NCBI GenBank assembly: GCA_008921705.1
Contig: VFFE01006812.1
Location: 406,175-470,174 of the forward strand
DNA length: 64,000 bases
Reading direction: 5' to 3'
From: Burhinus oedicnemus
Lineage: Eukaryota; Chordata; Aves; Charadriiformes; Burhinidae
The position numbers were made by a program, and so were the translations under genes. Positions 36,180 to 48,400 of this stretch are shown one piece after another (within the stretch, counting starts at the first letter, position 1; every line of letters starts with the position of its first letter). The notes under the pieces are model-generated. The model made no database searches and had not been told where the DNA came from. It saw only the letters and a program-made list of their open reading frames with translations.

Positions 36180-38010
36180 TATGGCATAAAACTCAACAGC
36201 TCCAACCCTGCTCCTAGGTTTACTAACTTCACAGGAACAATTTTAAATGCAACAATGAATTAAAACCTGTCGATCATGCCCAAGTTCTTGTCTGCAGCTG
36301 TGTCAAAAGCCGGGTGCTTGGAAAGAATTTATAAAAATTCTGCAGTTGGCAAATGAGAAATAATCACTTTCCATATACATCCTCATCCAATATCCTAAAA
36401 GCAGAGAAAGAGCCTGCACAAGCTATGCTAAACAGAGTACCATGTATGCCAAATATGCAAAATAAATTGTACTCAGGACTGCAATTTAAATTTTAATGAA
36501 GGATTTTTTTTTGAAAAATACATATTGCAAAGACAAAACATGAAATATTTACACAGAAGATTCGAACCTGAAACAGCAGGAACTAATAGCCAGAAGGTGC
36601 TTTGGGTTTTAAATCTTTCCAGGAAGAAAGGAAAGAAAGAAGGTTGGAAAAGGTACATACAAATTCAACTACTCTTAATCTTATGTCTTTTGTAAATTTT
36701 CAGATACTTTTTATAATTGTGAAACAAATCTGGGTATTTATACCAAATATATATATCAGGTACTTTGCCAAACAGAAGTTGCCAATGTGACCTTTGCACA
36801 GTTTGAAGATGTCAGAGTTGCTACCTGCCACGCTGCAAGCGTGCTCCATAACGATGAATGTACTGCGGTACAAGAAATATCACTTCTTCTATTGATATCA
36901 TCATATCAAATAAAGTCATTACAGTAAGCTATGCTCCAAGCAAGGTGTGCAATTTATAAAGCTGTAACAGATGCTCAACCACAATAAAAATATTTTCCTT
37001 GAAGGATGACAGATAAGTGATACGCATTTTCAGATGCTGCTCTGCGGGGAATGAAGCAGCAAACTGGGGTATGAATGAATGGGTTTGTGGTGCCTTAATT
37101 TTTACCAGCGGAAAGTGCCAGGGGATTTGGGAGGCAGATGGCAGCACCAAGGGGCACAGGCTGACAGAGCCCAAATTGGTAGCCAAGACCGAGGGTTTGT
37201 GAAAGGCACTTGGTCTTTGGGAGAAAGGAGAATCCACCCCCATAATGTAGGATCCGCACTGCTGGACCATCTTATCTTTGCAAGCCAACACCTTTCATTT
37301 ATGAAGCTGAACTACCTGGGGTCAGGTATAGCATCACTGGTATTTTATTTAAGTAACAGGAAGCCTATAACTGCCCAGGTGGGGCAACACCCAGGAATTT
37401 CAATAACTGCATAAGCTTAATTGCTCTTGAACATGATGCACCGGGAGGTACCAGGCTGCCCTTCTTAGGCAGGGGACCACCACCATGCAGTCATACCTCC
37501 TGACCAGCTTGACTGGCAGGTCCTTGCCAGGCTCTGGAGCCACTCAGATTGCAGCTCATACCTCTCCATCCGTCAAGGTTTCATCTTGTACAAAACCAAA
37601 ATGTATTTTTGAGAAATGGAGCAGGGACAAGACTTTGGTTTCTCACTCTTCCTAAATTAAAATCACCAGACCTTGTACCACACCCCACACCACGGTCAAA
37701 CTACAAATGCTCCCGACTGTGGAGGAGCCGTGCCAGTGTATCATTCTCCAAACCTGGTTCAGGATCACCTTATGGCTCTATGGCATGACAGGTATTGGTA
37801 GGAAAAAAAGAAGAAGATAGTTCAAGGTATTTCACCTCTCCTCAAGTGAAAGCACATTGGCACCAGCTCCTCATCTCTCCAAACGTCTTCAGTTCCGTGC
37901 AGATTATAAAGCGAGCCTCCCACTCCATAAAAAAAGATCTCTTTGCTCAGGCACGAATTAATGAAAATTAGACTCAGTGCTGTATATTACACTCTCCCTT
38001 TTGAACAGAA
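36180..38010. other. Single-copy noncoding sequence, no gene seen
   Basis: Frames reach 120 codons (36929-37291 minus) and are unrecognisable. Near 36555-36612 the minus strand has a tRNA-type B-box (GGTTCGAATCT) that may be the head of an old SINE; see the findings. The part at 36640-36960 is AT-rich and complex. Confidence 0.45.
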
Positions 38011-38180
38011 AGAATTGTTTCAAGCCTTCCATTAGATATTATTGGTTTCTCTGTGTGGTGGAGCTAATGTTTTTTGTGAAGCTAATAAATCAGCATAATG
38101 ATAATTTGACAAAGATTCAAGATATCTGTAAGACTTCCTAGAAATTAAAATCTATTCAATTGGAGAAGAAAATTAAGTTA
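38011..38180. other. Candidate conserved noncoding element (AT-rich)
   Basis: This unique AT-rich stretch includes TCCATTAGATATTATTGG near 38027, GGTGGAGCTAATGTTTTTTG near 38058 and AAATCAGCATAATGATAATT near 38086. Its texture resembles developmental enhancers. There is no coding potential and no recognised repeat. Confidence 0.27.
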
Positions 38181-38362
38181 GTGACCTAGGTACAAAAGGA
38201 GAGTACTTCAGCTGTCTAGTCTTTAGCTTTCTTTTCCTGCTATTCATTAGTTTCTTTCATTGGCTTTTAACTCCCTCAGCTACAAAGCAAAGCAGGGCCA
38301 CATAGGCACACCTTTGTATGTATATATTGGCATGTATTTGTATGTTTGAGAATATGCATATG
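38181..38362. other. Single-copy noncoding sequence
   Basis: A pyrimidine-rich part (about 38220-38280) precedes a short TGTATGTATATATTGGCATG simple stretch near 38314. Nothing else is recognised. Confidence 0.45.
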
Positions 38363-38395
38363 ATCAATCATAACTAATTAAATTAATTATAGCTC
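38363..38395. promoter_or_regulatory. Cluster of homeodomain-type TAATTA sites
   Basis: The sequence CTAATTAAATTAATTATAG contains two inverted TAATTA cores, with ATGATCAATCATAAC immediately before it. Spaced, inverted TAAT cores are the kind of site bound by dimeric paired-class homeodomain proteins. A- and T-rich DNA produces such sites by chance, so this is a weak call. Confidence 0.22.
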
Positions 38396-40664
38396 AATCA
38401 AGAAGTGAAAATAAAATACAAGACAAAAATCTAACTTGCAATAATTTCTTTCTCAACAAATAAATCCATTTGCATTAACATGTCCGTGTGAAACCCATTC
38501 ACAAAATAGGGCATTTTTAAGATATTTTGGGGCAATCTAATATTTGAGTTTGTTTTCTATAAGACCTAACATAAGATTAAGCACAGGACCTGTGCAATTC
38601 AGGCAAACCTTGCTCTCCAAATGCCAGAAAAATTCAGTGATGCTTTCCTTCTTGTGTTAGAAAAGCCAGAACATAAATTTTCCTCCACTTGGGTACCTAA
38701 CAAGGTGGGGCTTTTCGTTTAGTTGTTTGGACATGATGTTGGAGAGCATCTGGGAAGAAAAAGCAGAATACTAATTCCACGGAAAAGAGTCTGAGATAAG
38801 AATAAATTAAGGATGACACTGGAAGAAATCTTACCCATGGGAAGGATGGCTTTGGGCAAGGGCTAGAGCAAAGGCATGGAAAAGGAGGGGTGCAGGCGAT
38901 CTTCTGGGAGAAGAGAGCCAAGCCAGGCTGCTCTCTCCCTTGACGCAAAATTACTTCTCCAGCAGCTGCAGCTGAAAGACTCACGACTCGGCAGCATCCA
39001 CCCTCATCCCGTGCAAGCCTCGAGCTTGGCTCTGCACCGCAGACCTTCCCACGAGCCGCGGATATTGAGGTCTTTGCAAACCCACCGCACACAGTGAATG
39101 TGCTCGGGACATCAGGTGCTCCCTGATAAGTCTTATCGAAGTCAAGCGTCCCTGAGCACGGGTGATTTACCTTCATGCTAGACCTTGTTAACTGAAATGG
39201 CCTGCCACAGAGATTATGGATCATCTTCCCTGCGCGCCACATGGACAGGGAAAGGGAGAAGGAAACTGTTCTTCACAATTACGTTGTTTTCCAGATCATC
39301 TTCCCCCAGGATGGGTCAGAGGAGCACTTCACCCCAATAAACCTCTTCTTCAGCACCTGGTCTTGCTCGCTAATTAAAGTATGTAGTCAGCTTCTAACCA
39401 AAAATGGCTGCGTACGTGAACGCTATGCAGGAAAGAAAAACAGCTATACATAAAGTAGGATTAAATTCAGTGTTTTGCGGAGAAGCAAAAGGTTATCTCA
39501 GCTCCCCATCGAATGTAGTTCATAAGCAATATGACTCTTCTTACTACCATCCCTCTCTGCACATGCATCCAGGTGCTTGCAATGCTTTGATATCCATGGC
39601 AAGAAATGGTCCCAATTATGAATTAATTTTTATCCTCAAATGTAATTAACCTCACTATCCTTTCATTTACAATGGCACTGAAATCAGAGGCAGGCTGCTG
39701 GAGTTCAGCAACAAAGGTCTGCGTCTATCTGTGATCAAAGCACCCAGGATATTACTTCTGTGATTATTCTAAATCTCTATCTGCACTCTTATAAGCGATT
39801 TGCAGAGAGGGGGTGGACACCGATATGAATAGATTGCCAAAAATTGAGCTATTGGTCCAGTTTACAAAAGCATGCAGCGCTACAGCTGATATTATGTCTC
39901 CTGCTACGAAAAAGTCAAATAATTCAACATTCAGCTTCCACTCAAATTGGAATAATAAGTCAGAATCTCAACGTTGCCGTGAAATGAAATACTCTAAAAA
40001 CCGTTTGGTATTGTCCTTACACCTCGGCTTTTGATGAGGTCAGAACGTTTCTTGTAGGTCAAATTTTTTAAAGTTTCATTTCATTCTGCTTTTTGCCCTG
40101 GCTTTATCATTTTGACTTTTACATAACGCACAGCATCCCTGAAGAGTTAGAATAACAAAGCTGAAGTAAAACGTGCTGATGATGCCCTTAGGCACTCTCA
40201 CAGAATAAGGATTTAAAAAACACAGCATCTGAAAATCCTCTGTCAGAAAACCGCCAGCCAAGCCCTGCTCACCGGCAGCAGCTCCCAGTAATATTCACTC
40301 GGCTTCACTCGTCTACCACCGCGAGCCCGGTGTTCTCTTGAAAAATTACTCCCACTAAAGAAAGAGTTTCTGGAAATCCAGCTTTTTAATGTGCCGCGCT
40401 GAAGCACAGCCTAACAAAGAAAAATCATCTGTGTGAGGAGCAGGTCTAAATAAAAGCAATCAGTTACTTCGCTTGTACTTAATAGCGTAGATGTCAAAGC
40501 AGTACTAACAAGCTCTTAGTATGGTGCAAAAAAAATAAAAACCACCGTATACTAAAGGACAATTACAGCAGCAATGCAAAACTTGGCTGCAATTCAATTT
40601 ATTTAAAGTTATAAATCCGCGCCTCGTGCATCTCCCCACAGCAGAGCTCTAAATTCTTTCTGGG
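38396..40664. other. Single-copy noncoding sequence, no gene seen
   Basis: A 181-codon minus-strand frame at 38697-39242 is the longest in this part. It has no recognisable domain, is low in complexity in places (Ala and Phe runs) and overlaps a plus-strand frame, so I do not call it a gene. The stretch 38400-38660 is AT-rich. No transposon was recognised before the MIR-like copy. Confidence 0.5.
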
Positions 40665-40797
40665 TGACATTAAGCACTCTTATCCCTATTTTACATACGG
40701 GAAACCAAGCCAGGCATAATTAATTAGCCAAAAGGCTGGAGGTCAGGGGGGAATGAAGGTTCCCGAGTCCTAAGTCAGGACTCTGTCCATCAGGAAT
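40665..40797 (-). mobile_element. Ancient MIR-like SINE
   Basis: The plus strand reads TTATCCCTATTTTACATACG then GGAAACCAAGCCAGGCATAA. Further on, AGTCCTAAGTCAGGACTC is followed by TGTCCATCAGG. This follows the antisense order of a MIR/CORE-type SINE: TTATCCCCATTTTACAGATG, GGAAACTGAGGCA, a gap, then an AGTCCTGACTC-type motif and TATCCACTAG. The element is therefore on the minus strand. MIR-type SINEs were active before the amniote radiation, so surviving copies in a bird are very old. Confidence 0.68.
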
Positions 40798-41489
40798 GGT
40801 CTCTCAAGCTGAAAATGAAGGTTGCCCATAAACTCATGCAGGTTTAAATAACAGATCTATAGGTGACTACAGGGTCTTTGCTCGCTCGGTCTCTCTCTCT
40901 TTCTACTTCTTTCTTTTTAAATTTTATTTCACAAGACGAATGAAACTTAAAAATATTCATGTTCCTACAAGACTTTTCATTACAGTCGCATCACAAGATC
41001 GTTTTTTGAGAGAAATGCTGAAAAAGCAAGTACCAGAGATAAGATACAGAGAAAATGTGGGCAGTTAGTCTGTATTTTATGCTGCCGTATTTTATACCTG
41101 AATACCCCACTACACAGCTGAATTCCTGTTTCCATGCTCCCAGAGGCTCACGCAGGTGCCAAAAATACATGAAGACAAACCCTTCTGCCTGCTTTATCTT
41201 ATCAGAACACCTCGTTTCTACCAACATGGCCCAGTTCAGATCAACTGATTTTCTGGAGTTGCCTAAAGCCAGGCCTGAGTGAGGTGGCACCAGAGAAGGT
41301 GCAAAACAGTCCAAAAGCCTCTTCAGGACCAAAGAAGGTCTTCTTTCTTTAGCTGAAAATAGGGAAAAGGGCTGGAAGAAACCATCAGGATCACTGGATT
41401 TTCCTGTCATCCAGGCCACACATTTAGTGCAAAAGATTCTTCAGGAAAATCAACATCCAGCAGTGAGGAGGTCCTTGGTCTCCATATGG
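40798..41489. other. Single-copy noncoding sequence, no gene seen
   Basis: A 142-codon minus-strand frame (40991-41419) has no recognisable domain. A short CTCTCT/TTTCTT pyrimidine stretch lies near 40885-40920. The segment ends at the CR1 junction. Confidence 0.5.
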
Positions 41490-41945
41490 CAGGTCCAGAG
41501 GAGGCCACGAAGATGATGTGAGGGCTAGAGCACCTCTGGTTTGAGGACAAGCTGAGAGAGTTGGGGTTGTTCAGCCTGGAGAAGAGAAGGCTCCGGGGAG
41601 ACATTAGAGCCCCTTCCAGTATCTGAAAGGGGCCTACAGGAAAGCCAGAGAGGGACTCTGGATCAGGGAGTGGAGCCATAGGACAAGGGGGAATGGTTTT
41701 AAACTGGAAGAGGGGACATTTAGATGAGATCTCAGGAAGAAATTCCTGACTGTGAGGGTGGTGAGACACTGGCCCAGGTTGCCCAGAGAAGCTGTGGCTG
41801 CCCCATCCCTGGAGGTGTTCAAGGCCAGGTTGGACGGGGCTTGGAGCAACCTGGTGTAGTGGGAGGTGTCCCTGCCCATGGCAGGGGGGTTGGAACGAGA
41901 TGATCTTTAAGGTCCCTTCCAACCCAAAGCATTCTATGATTCTAC
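41490..41945 (+). mobile_element. CR1 LINE, 5'-truncated copy (~455 bp)
   Basis: The copy runs from CAGGTCCAGAGGAGGCCACG to a tail ending AAAGCATTCTATGATTCTA. The reverse-transcriptase C-terminal block [18 protein letters not shown] is readable near 41549-41603, with stops on both sides. Its tail (GGAACGAGATGATCTTTAAG) groups it with the copies at 23.8 and 43.6 kb. The 171-codon minus-strand frame across it is an antisense shadow. Confidence 0.96.
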
Positions 41946-43558
41946 ACTATAGCACACTTAGCAGCATAAAACCAAGCTGGTATCAGCCAGCTGAGTGGAC
42001 TAAAACACAGATCTGGAAACAAGCAGGACCAGTGGTGACAACATGAAGGGTTGGGTTAGGAGCCTTATTAAAGCTCAGGGTCTTGGGACAGTTGGGGTTT
42101 GGTGAAGCCCAGGGGGTTGGGGACAGGCCATTGTGTCCCCTTTCCAGGCTGCCACATGCCCTGCAGCTCTGAAGATGGTGCGGTGACCAGGGCCACCAGC
42201 AGCGCTGATGGGAAGGAGATGCATAATGACAAGGCTATTTCTGGAATAGCCGGGAGGGCTGAGGGGAGTTTGCAGATTAAGAAAGGCTTGATGTGCAAAC
42301 AAGATAAAAATCTCTGATCAAAAACAATTCAGGGGAGACTCGTAACGTGCCAAGAACTGAAGGCTTTGTGCAGAACTGCATCTCCGCAGGGGAGAGGGCT
42401 GACCCCACCGGTGGGTCCTGACCCCTTCATGTTCAGAAAGGCGCTTCAGCCCTCTTCAGCCTTCTCTTTGCTGCTGTGGAAAATGCTGCAAACGTGGGAA
42501 AACACCAGCCACAGCTGTTATATCTCAAAGCAACGTAATTGTGAGTCTTAGCCACATCAGCCGCTGCTCCTGGTTTGCCTTCCCAGCCATTACTCTTCAT
42601 TAATCCTGCTGCCCTGTTCGTCAGGCTGCGAACTCCTCCAGAGGATTTGAATTAAGTAGGTGGTCTCCTTTAAGGATGGAGCTGGAACTGAATAAATTGG
42701 GAGAGTGCATTATGAGAGCAGGACTGATGCACAGTGCAGCATCCCCATTTATCTGATTCAAAGTTTGATTTTGGTTGTTTGTTTTGGGGGTTTTTTTGTT
42801 TTTTCTTTTCTTTTTTTTTTTCCCAGGAGACGCAGCTGTTTAATTCTTTCCCGTGGGCAAACTCCAGAGGTAATGGACAAAATGCCAGGGTGAACACAGA
42901 AAAATGATGACATCCCCCAACAGAATAAATACATTTTTTACAAAACTAAAGGAACAAGTTGAATTACGAATGGCTCTGCAGGCTGCAGACTGGCTCAGCC
43001 ACCCGAGTGGAAGAAGGCTGGGAACGCTGCACAAAACCTCTCCGGGAGCCAAAAAGCGAGAGGAACAAATGGGTTTGCAGTAGCAAAATCTTTCTGATGC
43101 AGCACAATTTTATGAGCACTGACTGCACATGTGGGATGGGACAGGATGGAGTAGAGTGTCTTTAGAAAGCTCCCTCTGGTCCTTCGCTGTGCCCCAAAGC
43201 ACTGCAGCGGATGCTCTGCCTGTGCCGACGCCACACACAGGACATCGGTGTGGGCAAGGAGAGGGGAAAAACAGGGAGGTCATTCCCACAGGGGCACAGG
43301 TTGGGTGATTGCCCCATGCAGAGGTAGAGAGCTGGACGTGAACAGTGCCCAAGGGACACGGGTGCCCACAGCCCTCTCTCACTGTCACTTGCTGGGAGAG
43401 GCAGCCCCACGTTCCCGGAGCTCCATGCAGATGGAATAAGATTACTCCCCCACGCACCATGATCCTTCCTTGAACTTCTCTGTGTGCAGGATGGACCAAA
43501 CCAAGCTTGCCTGAGTCTCACACACCTCCCCTGGGGTTGTGCATGGGATGATCCTATG
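41946..43558. other. Single-copy noncoding sequence, no gene seen
   Basis: A T-rich low-complexity stretch lies at about 42770-42825. Frames of up to 129 codons (43110-43499 minus) are unrecognisable. There is no other repeat. Confidence 0.5.
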
Positions 43559-43967
43559 AAGACAGGCTGAGAGAGTTGGGGTTGTTCAGCCTGGAGAAGA
43601 GAAGGCTCCGGGGAGACCTTAGAGCCCCTTCCAGTCCCTAAAGGGGCTCCAGGAAAGCTGGGGAGGGACTCTGGATCAGGGAGTGGAGCCATAGGACAAG
43701 GGGGAATGGTTTTAAACTAAAAGAGGGAAGATTTAGGTTAGATCTTAGGAAGAAATTTTTCACTATGGGATGGATGAGACACAGGCACAGATTGCCCAGG
43801 GAAGTTGTAGAGGTCCCATCCCTGGAGGTGTTCAAGACCAGGTTGGATGGGGCTTTGAGCAGCCTCATCTAGTAGTAGGTGTCCCTGCCCATGGCAGGGG
43901 GGTTGGAACTAGGTGATCTTTAAGGTCCCTTCCAAACCTAATCATTCTATGGTTCTGTGATTCTATG
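43559..43967 (+). mobile_element. CR1 LINE, 5'-truncated copy (~410 bp)
   Basis: The copy starts at GACAGGCTGAGAGAGTTGGG and ends CATTCTATGGTTCTGTGATTC plus TATG. Its tail has GGAACTAGGTGATCTTTAAG, so it belongs with the 23.8 and 41.5 kb copies. Over 43561-43690 it is almost identical to the 14.4 kb copy. The coding frame is broken soon after the [13 protein letters not shown] motif. Confidence 0.96.
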
Positions 43968-45368
43968 TGCAGAAGGTAGTGTCATCCTCAGGGCACCTGG
44001 AGGTCACTAAATGGTTTGGTGCAAGGGGAGGCTGAAAGCCAACTCCTTCCAGATTTGCTTGCCCCAATGAGGGGAGGCAGCTCCCAACTGTGGGTCCTTG
44101 ACTAAACAGCAAGACCCAAAGATGGACACTAAAGCTGCAGATTGAGGGGAAATCAGTGGAAGTCAGTGTTTGGGACTGTGGACAACTCACAAGAGGCAGT
44201 AACTCCTCAAGCATGGAAGCTTGGAAGTCAGAAGTGCCAACCTCTCCATAAACCACACAGCAGCTCTGCAGGAAAATACGGTCTCAATGCAAAATTTGTG
44301 AGTGCAAGTTCATGGCCTCTTCCTTCCACAGAAAGAAGCAAAAACCAACAGATCAGAAGGCAGTATTTTTCTGAACGCGGTGGAAATGGCCACAGAGCAA
44401 GTCCAAAGCAGCAGCCAGAAACATCGCTTTTGTTACAGGGAAGGGCTGCACTCTTGCTATTCCCTGAGCTATGACAGTTTCCCATCAGGATTGGGATGCT
44501 TATGATTAAGAGCGCTTGGTCTGCCCACTCTTGACTCCTGGCTCTTGTCCCAGAGCTCAAATACCAAGAAGGAATGACCCAAAATGGGTGGTCTGTGCTC
44601 AGCAGCGCAGAACAGGAAACGTTAGACCAAAAACCAAACGAAAACCACTGAAGGCATAAGAGATGGCCAAACATTTCTGCATGATGGAGTGCCCAAGTGG
44701 AAAGACTGCTCACACAAGGCTCTGACTAAACCTCAGCCTGAACCTGTAGCAGAAAACAACTCAGATAACTACGTGGTGGGGATGGAGGGAAGGGGAGGGG
44801 GTTCTTTCCCTTCTATAGAGGTAGATATATGGGAGCAACCACAGTGACCCCCTCCTACATTGCTTGGTCCCTCTTAGACATTGATTCCTCTTCATCACAG
44901 AGTCCCTTTTACAGGTCCTCTGCCCTTTTCAGTTCTCCTGATCCATCTGGCCCCCTCGAGCTGGCTCCTTTGGCCTGCCAGCAAGGACCCCACGTTCACA
45001 CCAGGTCAGTGCAGAGAGAGCCCAGACACTGCATGGACAACAGGAAATCACCCAAGCAGATCTTTGGCTCTTTGGCGCCCCGGCCCAGTGCTTGCAGCAC
45101 AGGGAAGCAGGTTTCACCGGGAAAATACTTTTATATTGTTGTATGCTGTGAGTCGCTGGTGAAATTTCAGCTTGGTAGGCTATCACCTGTAAAGCAGTAA
45201 TTATATTCTTTACAATACTGGGAAGCAGGCCATGAGTGCCTGGTGATTAGGAGAAGCAATTTGCAACCAAAACTGAACATTGCTCCAAATAAATTGGGTA
45301 GGTGGCTACAAAGCCAAGGCTCTTCTGGGTAATCTTAATGAGGATGCAGTTAGAGCAGGTGAGTGTAG
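43968..45368. other. Single-copy noncoding sequence, no gene seen
   Basis: Frames reach 161 codons (44228-44713 minus) and show no recognisable domain; overlapping plus-strand frames suggest chance. No repeat was recognised. Confidence 0.5.
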
Positions 45369-45403
45369 GAATTTCATTTTCCAAGAGAATTTCATTTTCC
45401 AAG
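45369..45403 (+). repeat. Short tandem duplication (2 x 17 bp, period 18)
   Basis: GAATTTCATTTTCCAAG occurs at 45369-45385 and again, identically, at 45387-45403, separated by one A. The perfect identity suggests a recent replication-slippage event. Confidence 0.97.
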
Positions 45404-48400
45404 GGTAACAGACCACAGAAGTGCCTTCCAGATAATGAAGCCGATGCGAGGGTCCAGGGGACAGATTTCTAAGGGATCAGAGATCTGACTAAGAGGAAGC
45501 ACGAGGCAAAAAGTAAAAGAAGCCCTGAGCCACAAGGCTAGATGATGAATCATGCAAAAACTATCTGTTAAAAGCCCAGCGGATTTGTTTACCTACTGTT
45601 CCTGAGTTATATAGTGATGTCACCTTGAACTCGGAGGAAACAAGCTACATTAGCAGAAAACCCTTGTTATTTGTCACTGTTAAGCACGTCCAGCCTCATC
45701 GCTCTGTTCATACCTTCACTTTTACTTTGTAAGATCTAACACTACAAAGTGCTTAACCAGGTTTTTATTCCCTTCGGGTTCACAGCCTGTGGCGCCTGAG
45801 AGTCAGACCAAGGTCTCGGCTCCCTCGCCATTGACACACCAGCACACCTCGGCCATGCTCTGGGTCTGCAGCCACACGTGCAGCCGCCAGGAGTTATTGC
45901 TGAGCACTAAGTACCTGCAATTTAAAATCACAGACTGCGGAGTAAGAGTACTATGGTGTCGGAAGAGAGTAATTTAAAATACATGGTAGCGAAGCATCCC
46001 CGTTGTACTGTCTCGTCACGCTGCTCATTGGAATTAAATCATTATTTTTATTCCACAGATCACGTGTTATTTTACTAAAGCTTTCTGTAAATGAGCCTTT
46101 ACAAATTCACAGGGAGAGGTCTTATCTTCATTCCTTAAATTAAAAAGAAACAAATTAATGTTATGGCAAACAACGGATAGCTAGCGAAGGAATTCACTTG
46201 TGTGGAGACAAAGACTAATTGGAAACCTCTCCCTTCCAGTTCTGCTTTGCACTGCTAATCAGGATCATAACTCCATACCAGCACGGCTACGGATGAAGAG
46301 TGGATGTGGGATCAGGGCACAAAAGGTTAATTAAAACACTCAGCCAAGAATGAGGAAGACGATTGTAAAGCAACCCCAAGCAGCAGAACTACCTTTAGCT
46401 TTACAGGATATTCTACTGCTGGTCTTTGCTAAATGAAAGACTATTTTTACATTGCCATAAATGACATATAATTGTTTTGCTCACTGCAGGATTTGCTGCA
46501 TTACTGTCTTCTTTCCGTTCCAAATCGCACTGGACTTCCTCTGAACTCCTTGCAATGCCTTTTGTTTTTTCCCCTTCTTTGGCTGAATTTTGCTGCGATG
46601 AATCACTGCAGGGACTGTGCCAGCCGCACACTTTGTGTTTGTGGCTACGTGCCTCCTACTAAGGACACTGGGCATATTTTGAGATCCTCTTTCAAAAGCC
46701 CTAACCAGCTGTCATCTCTGCATTTCTCTTCTCCAACCGATCTCCTTCACTACCTCCAGACACACAAACTCTCAGGCAATCTGTTATAAAACCGTCACTT
46801 GCTCCTCTGTTGCACAGTCCCCATCCCCATCACAGGAAGATGCCACAGAGCTAAAAGAAGCTTTTGTTTTATTTTGGTTTACTTTTTCTTTTTTTCCTCT
46901 CTTTTTTTTTTTGTTTGGGGAGGGGGTGGTGTTTGTTTAATGTTAAAGGCTGTGCAGAAAACCTGTGACACTCTGGGCTCCCTGCTAACGAAGGGGCCAT
47001 CATGGTCTCATCACGCCAGACCAGTGCGGGGCACCAGGGGAGGATTGCACCATCCCTGTGCAGCCGTGTGGCGATCACGTTCAGATGCTTCTCTTTGGGG
47101 GTTTCCTTTTTTTGGCCATCCTGAACCTTAATTTCAGCAACACAAAGCACATGCCTTATCCCTATTGAGCAGTCCCAAAAGAGAACCCTGAAGTGTTTCA
47201 GGCACCCAAAAATCAAGTGGTCCATAAGCCACCATTGAATATTGAGATTTAATCACTCCCTGAGTACTGACACCCTACCTAAACCCTGTAGGAATGAGAC
47301 TTCCCTACAGTTATGCTTAATTACGGTATCACTTTTATTGTATCACATGAAGTCTCCTTTGTATTGACACAAACTCAGTCCAACAACCAGAAATTTATTC
47401 CCTTTACTTTAAGCTTTAAACAGGCTTTATTTTTTAATAAAACCATATGTTGCAATCTGTTGTTAAGCAGGACCTCCCCACTAGGCCACACGCAAACAAT
47501 GCTGAAAAATACCAATATATCTGAAATCCCAACCTAGCTCGTTTTCAGAAGGAGCGAGAGTCTCTGTGGGATCCCTTCAGCCAGATGGAGACAGCTACCG
47601 CGTGGGCTGAGCCGGGCAGCGAGACTCCAGCAGCGTGGGAGGAACGAGTCCCTTCCAGCACGTGGTCCGTCTCCGCCTGGAGCAGACATCCAAAGCGGAT
47701 CAGGTGTAACCCAAAAACACCTATTCTCTTCCACTGGTACAAAAGGAGCTGGGGCTGCCTCGGCGAGGCAGGGAAGTCTGCAGCCCGAGGTTCAGCCAGA
47801 CACATCCTATGCTCTGGGAGAAATCCCTGCTGCTGAATGAAAGCCCTAAAGGAGACCGGTCCCCAGGTCCGCATGGAGCAACAGGGATGCACCGAACCCA
47901 CCCACTCTGCTCACACACCTTCAGTGCACCAGTCCAAAGGATGTGTCCTTCGCCATGCCAACACCTTCGCCAGGGAACAGTAACAAAACCAGAAAAACAG
48001 CTAAACACCGTGTAAGTGGTGCACTCAGCTCCCACTTTCCACTAACGGCTACCTAGGTATGCTGAAATAATTACACACTTTAACGAAGGGAGGTATCACA
48101 GGGCCAGCGGCAGAGCACTGGGTGATACAGAACATGCTCCAGGAGCAGAAGGAAGGTCCAGGGAAAGCAAACATATCTGGACCCTAAAGCTCAGAGCGGG
48201 TTCAAGGCAACGGGGACCCCACGAGCTGGGCTGAGGAGCAGCAGTTTGGTTTCTGCTCCCCGGTGGCAGCGGCAACCTTCCCTCCCCCCAAATCCCGCTT
48301 CCTCCGAAACACCGAGCAACAGACAGAACAAACATTTTGCTTTTCTTGGCTTGTCAATGCTGTCACTTCTCCATTTGTCAGGATTTAAAGTTAATCAAAA

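Noticed and set aside
38697..39242. 181-codon minus-strand frame
   Set aside because: Low-complexity patches, no domain, overlapping plus-strand frame, no splice or promoter context.
43541..43558. GATGATCCTATGA just before a CR1 copy, resembling a second CR1 tail
   Set aside because: About ten bases of similarity at a junction are within chance.
43162..43692. 176-codon minus-strand frame
   Set aside because: Its first part is CR1 antisense and the remainder has no recognisable content.
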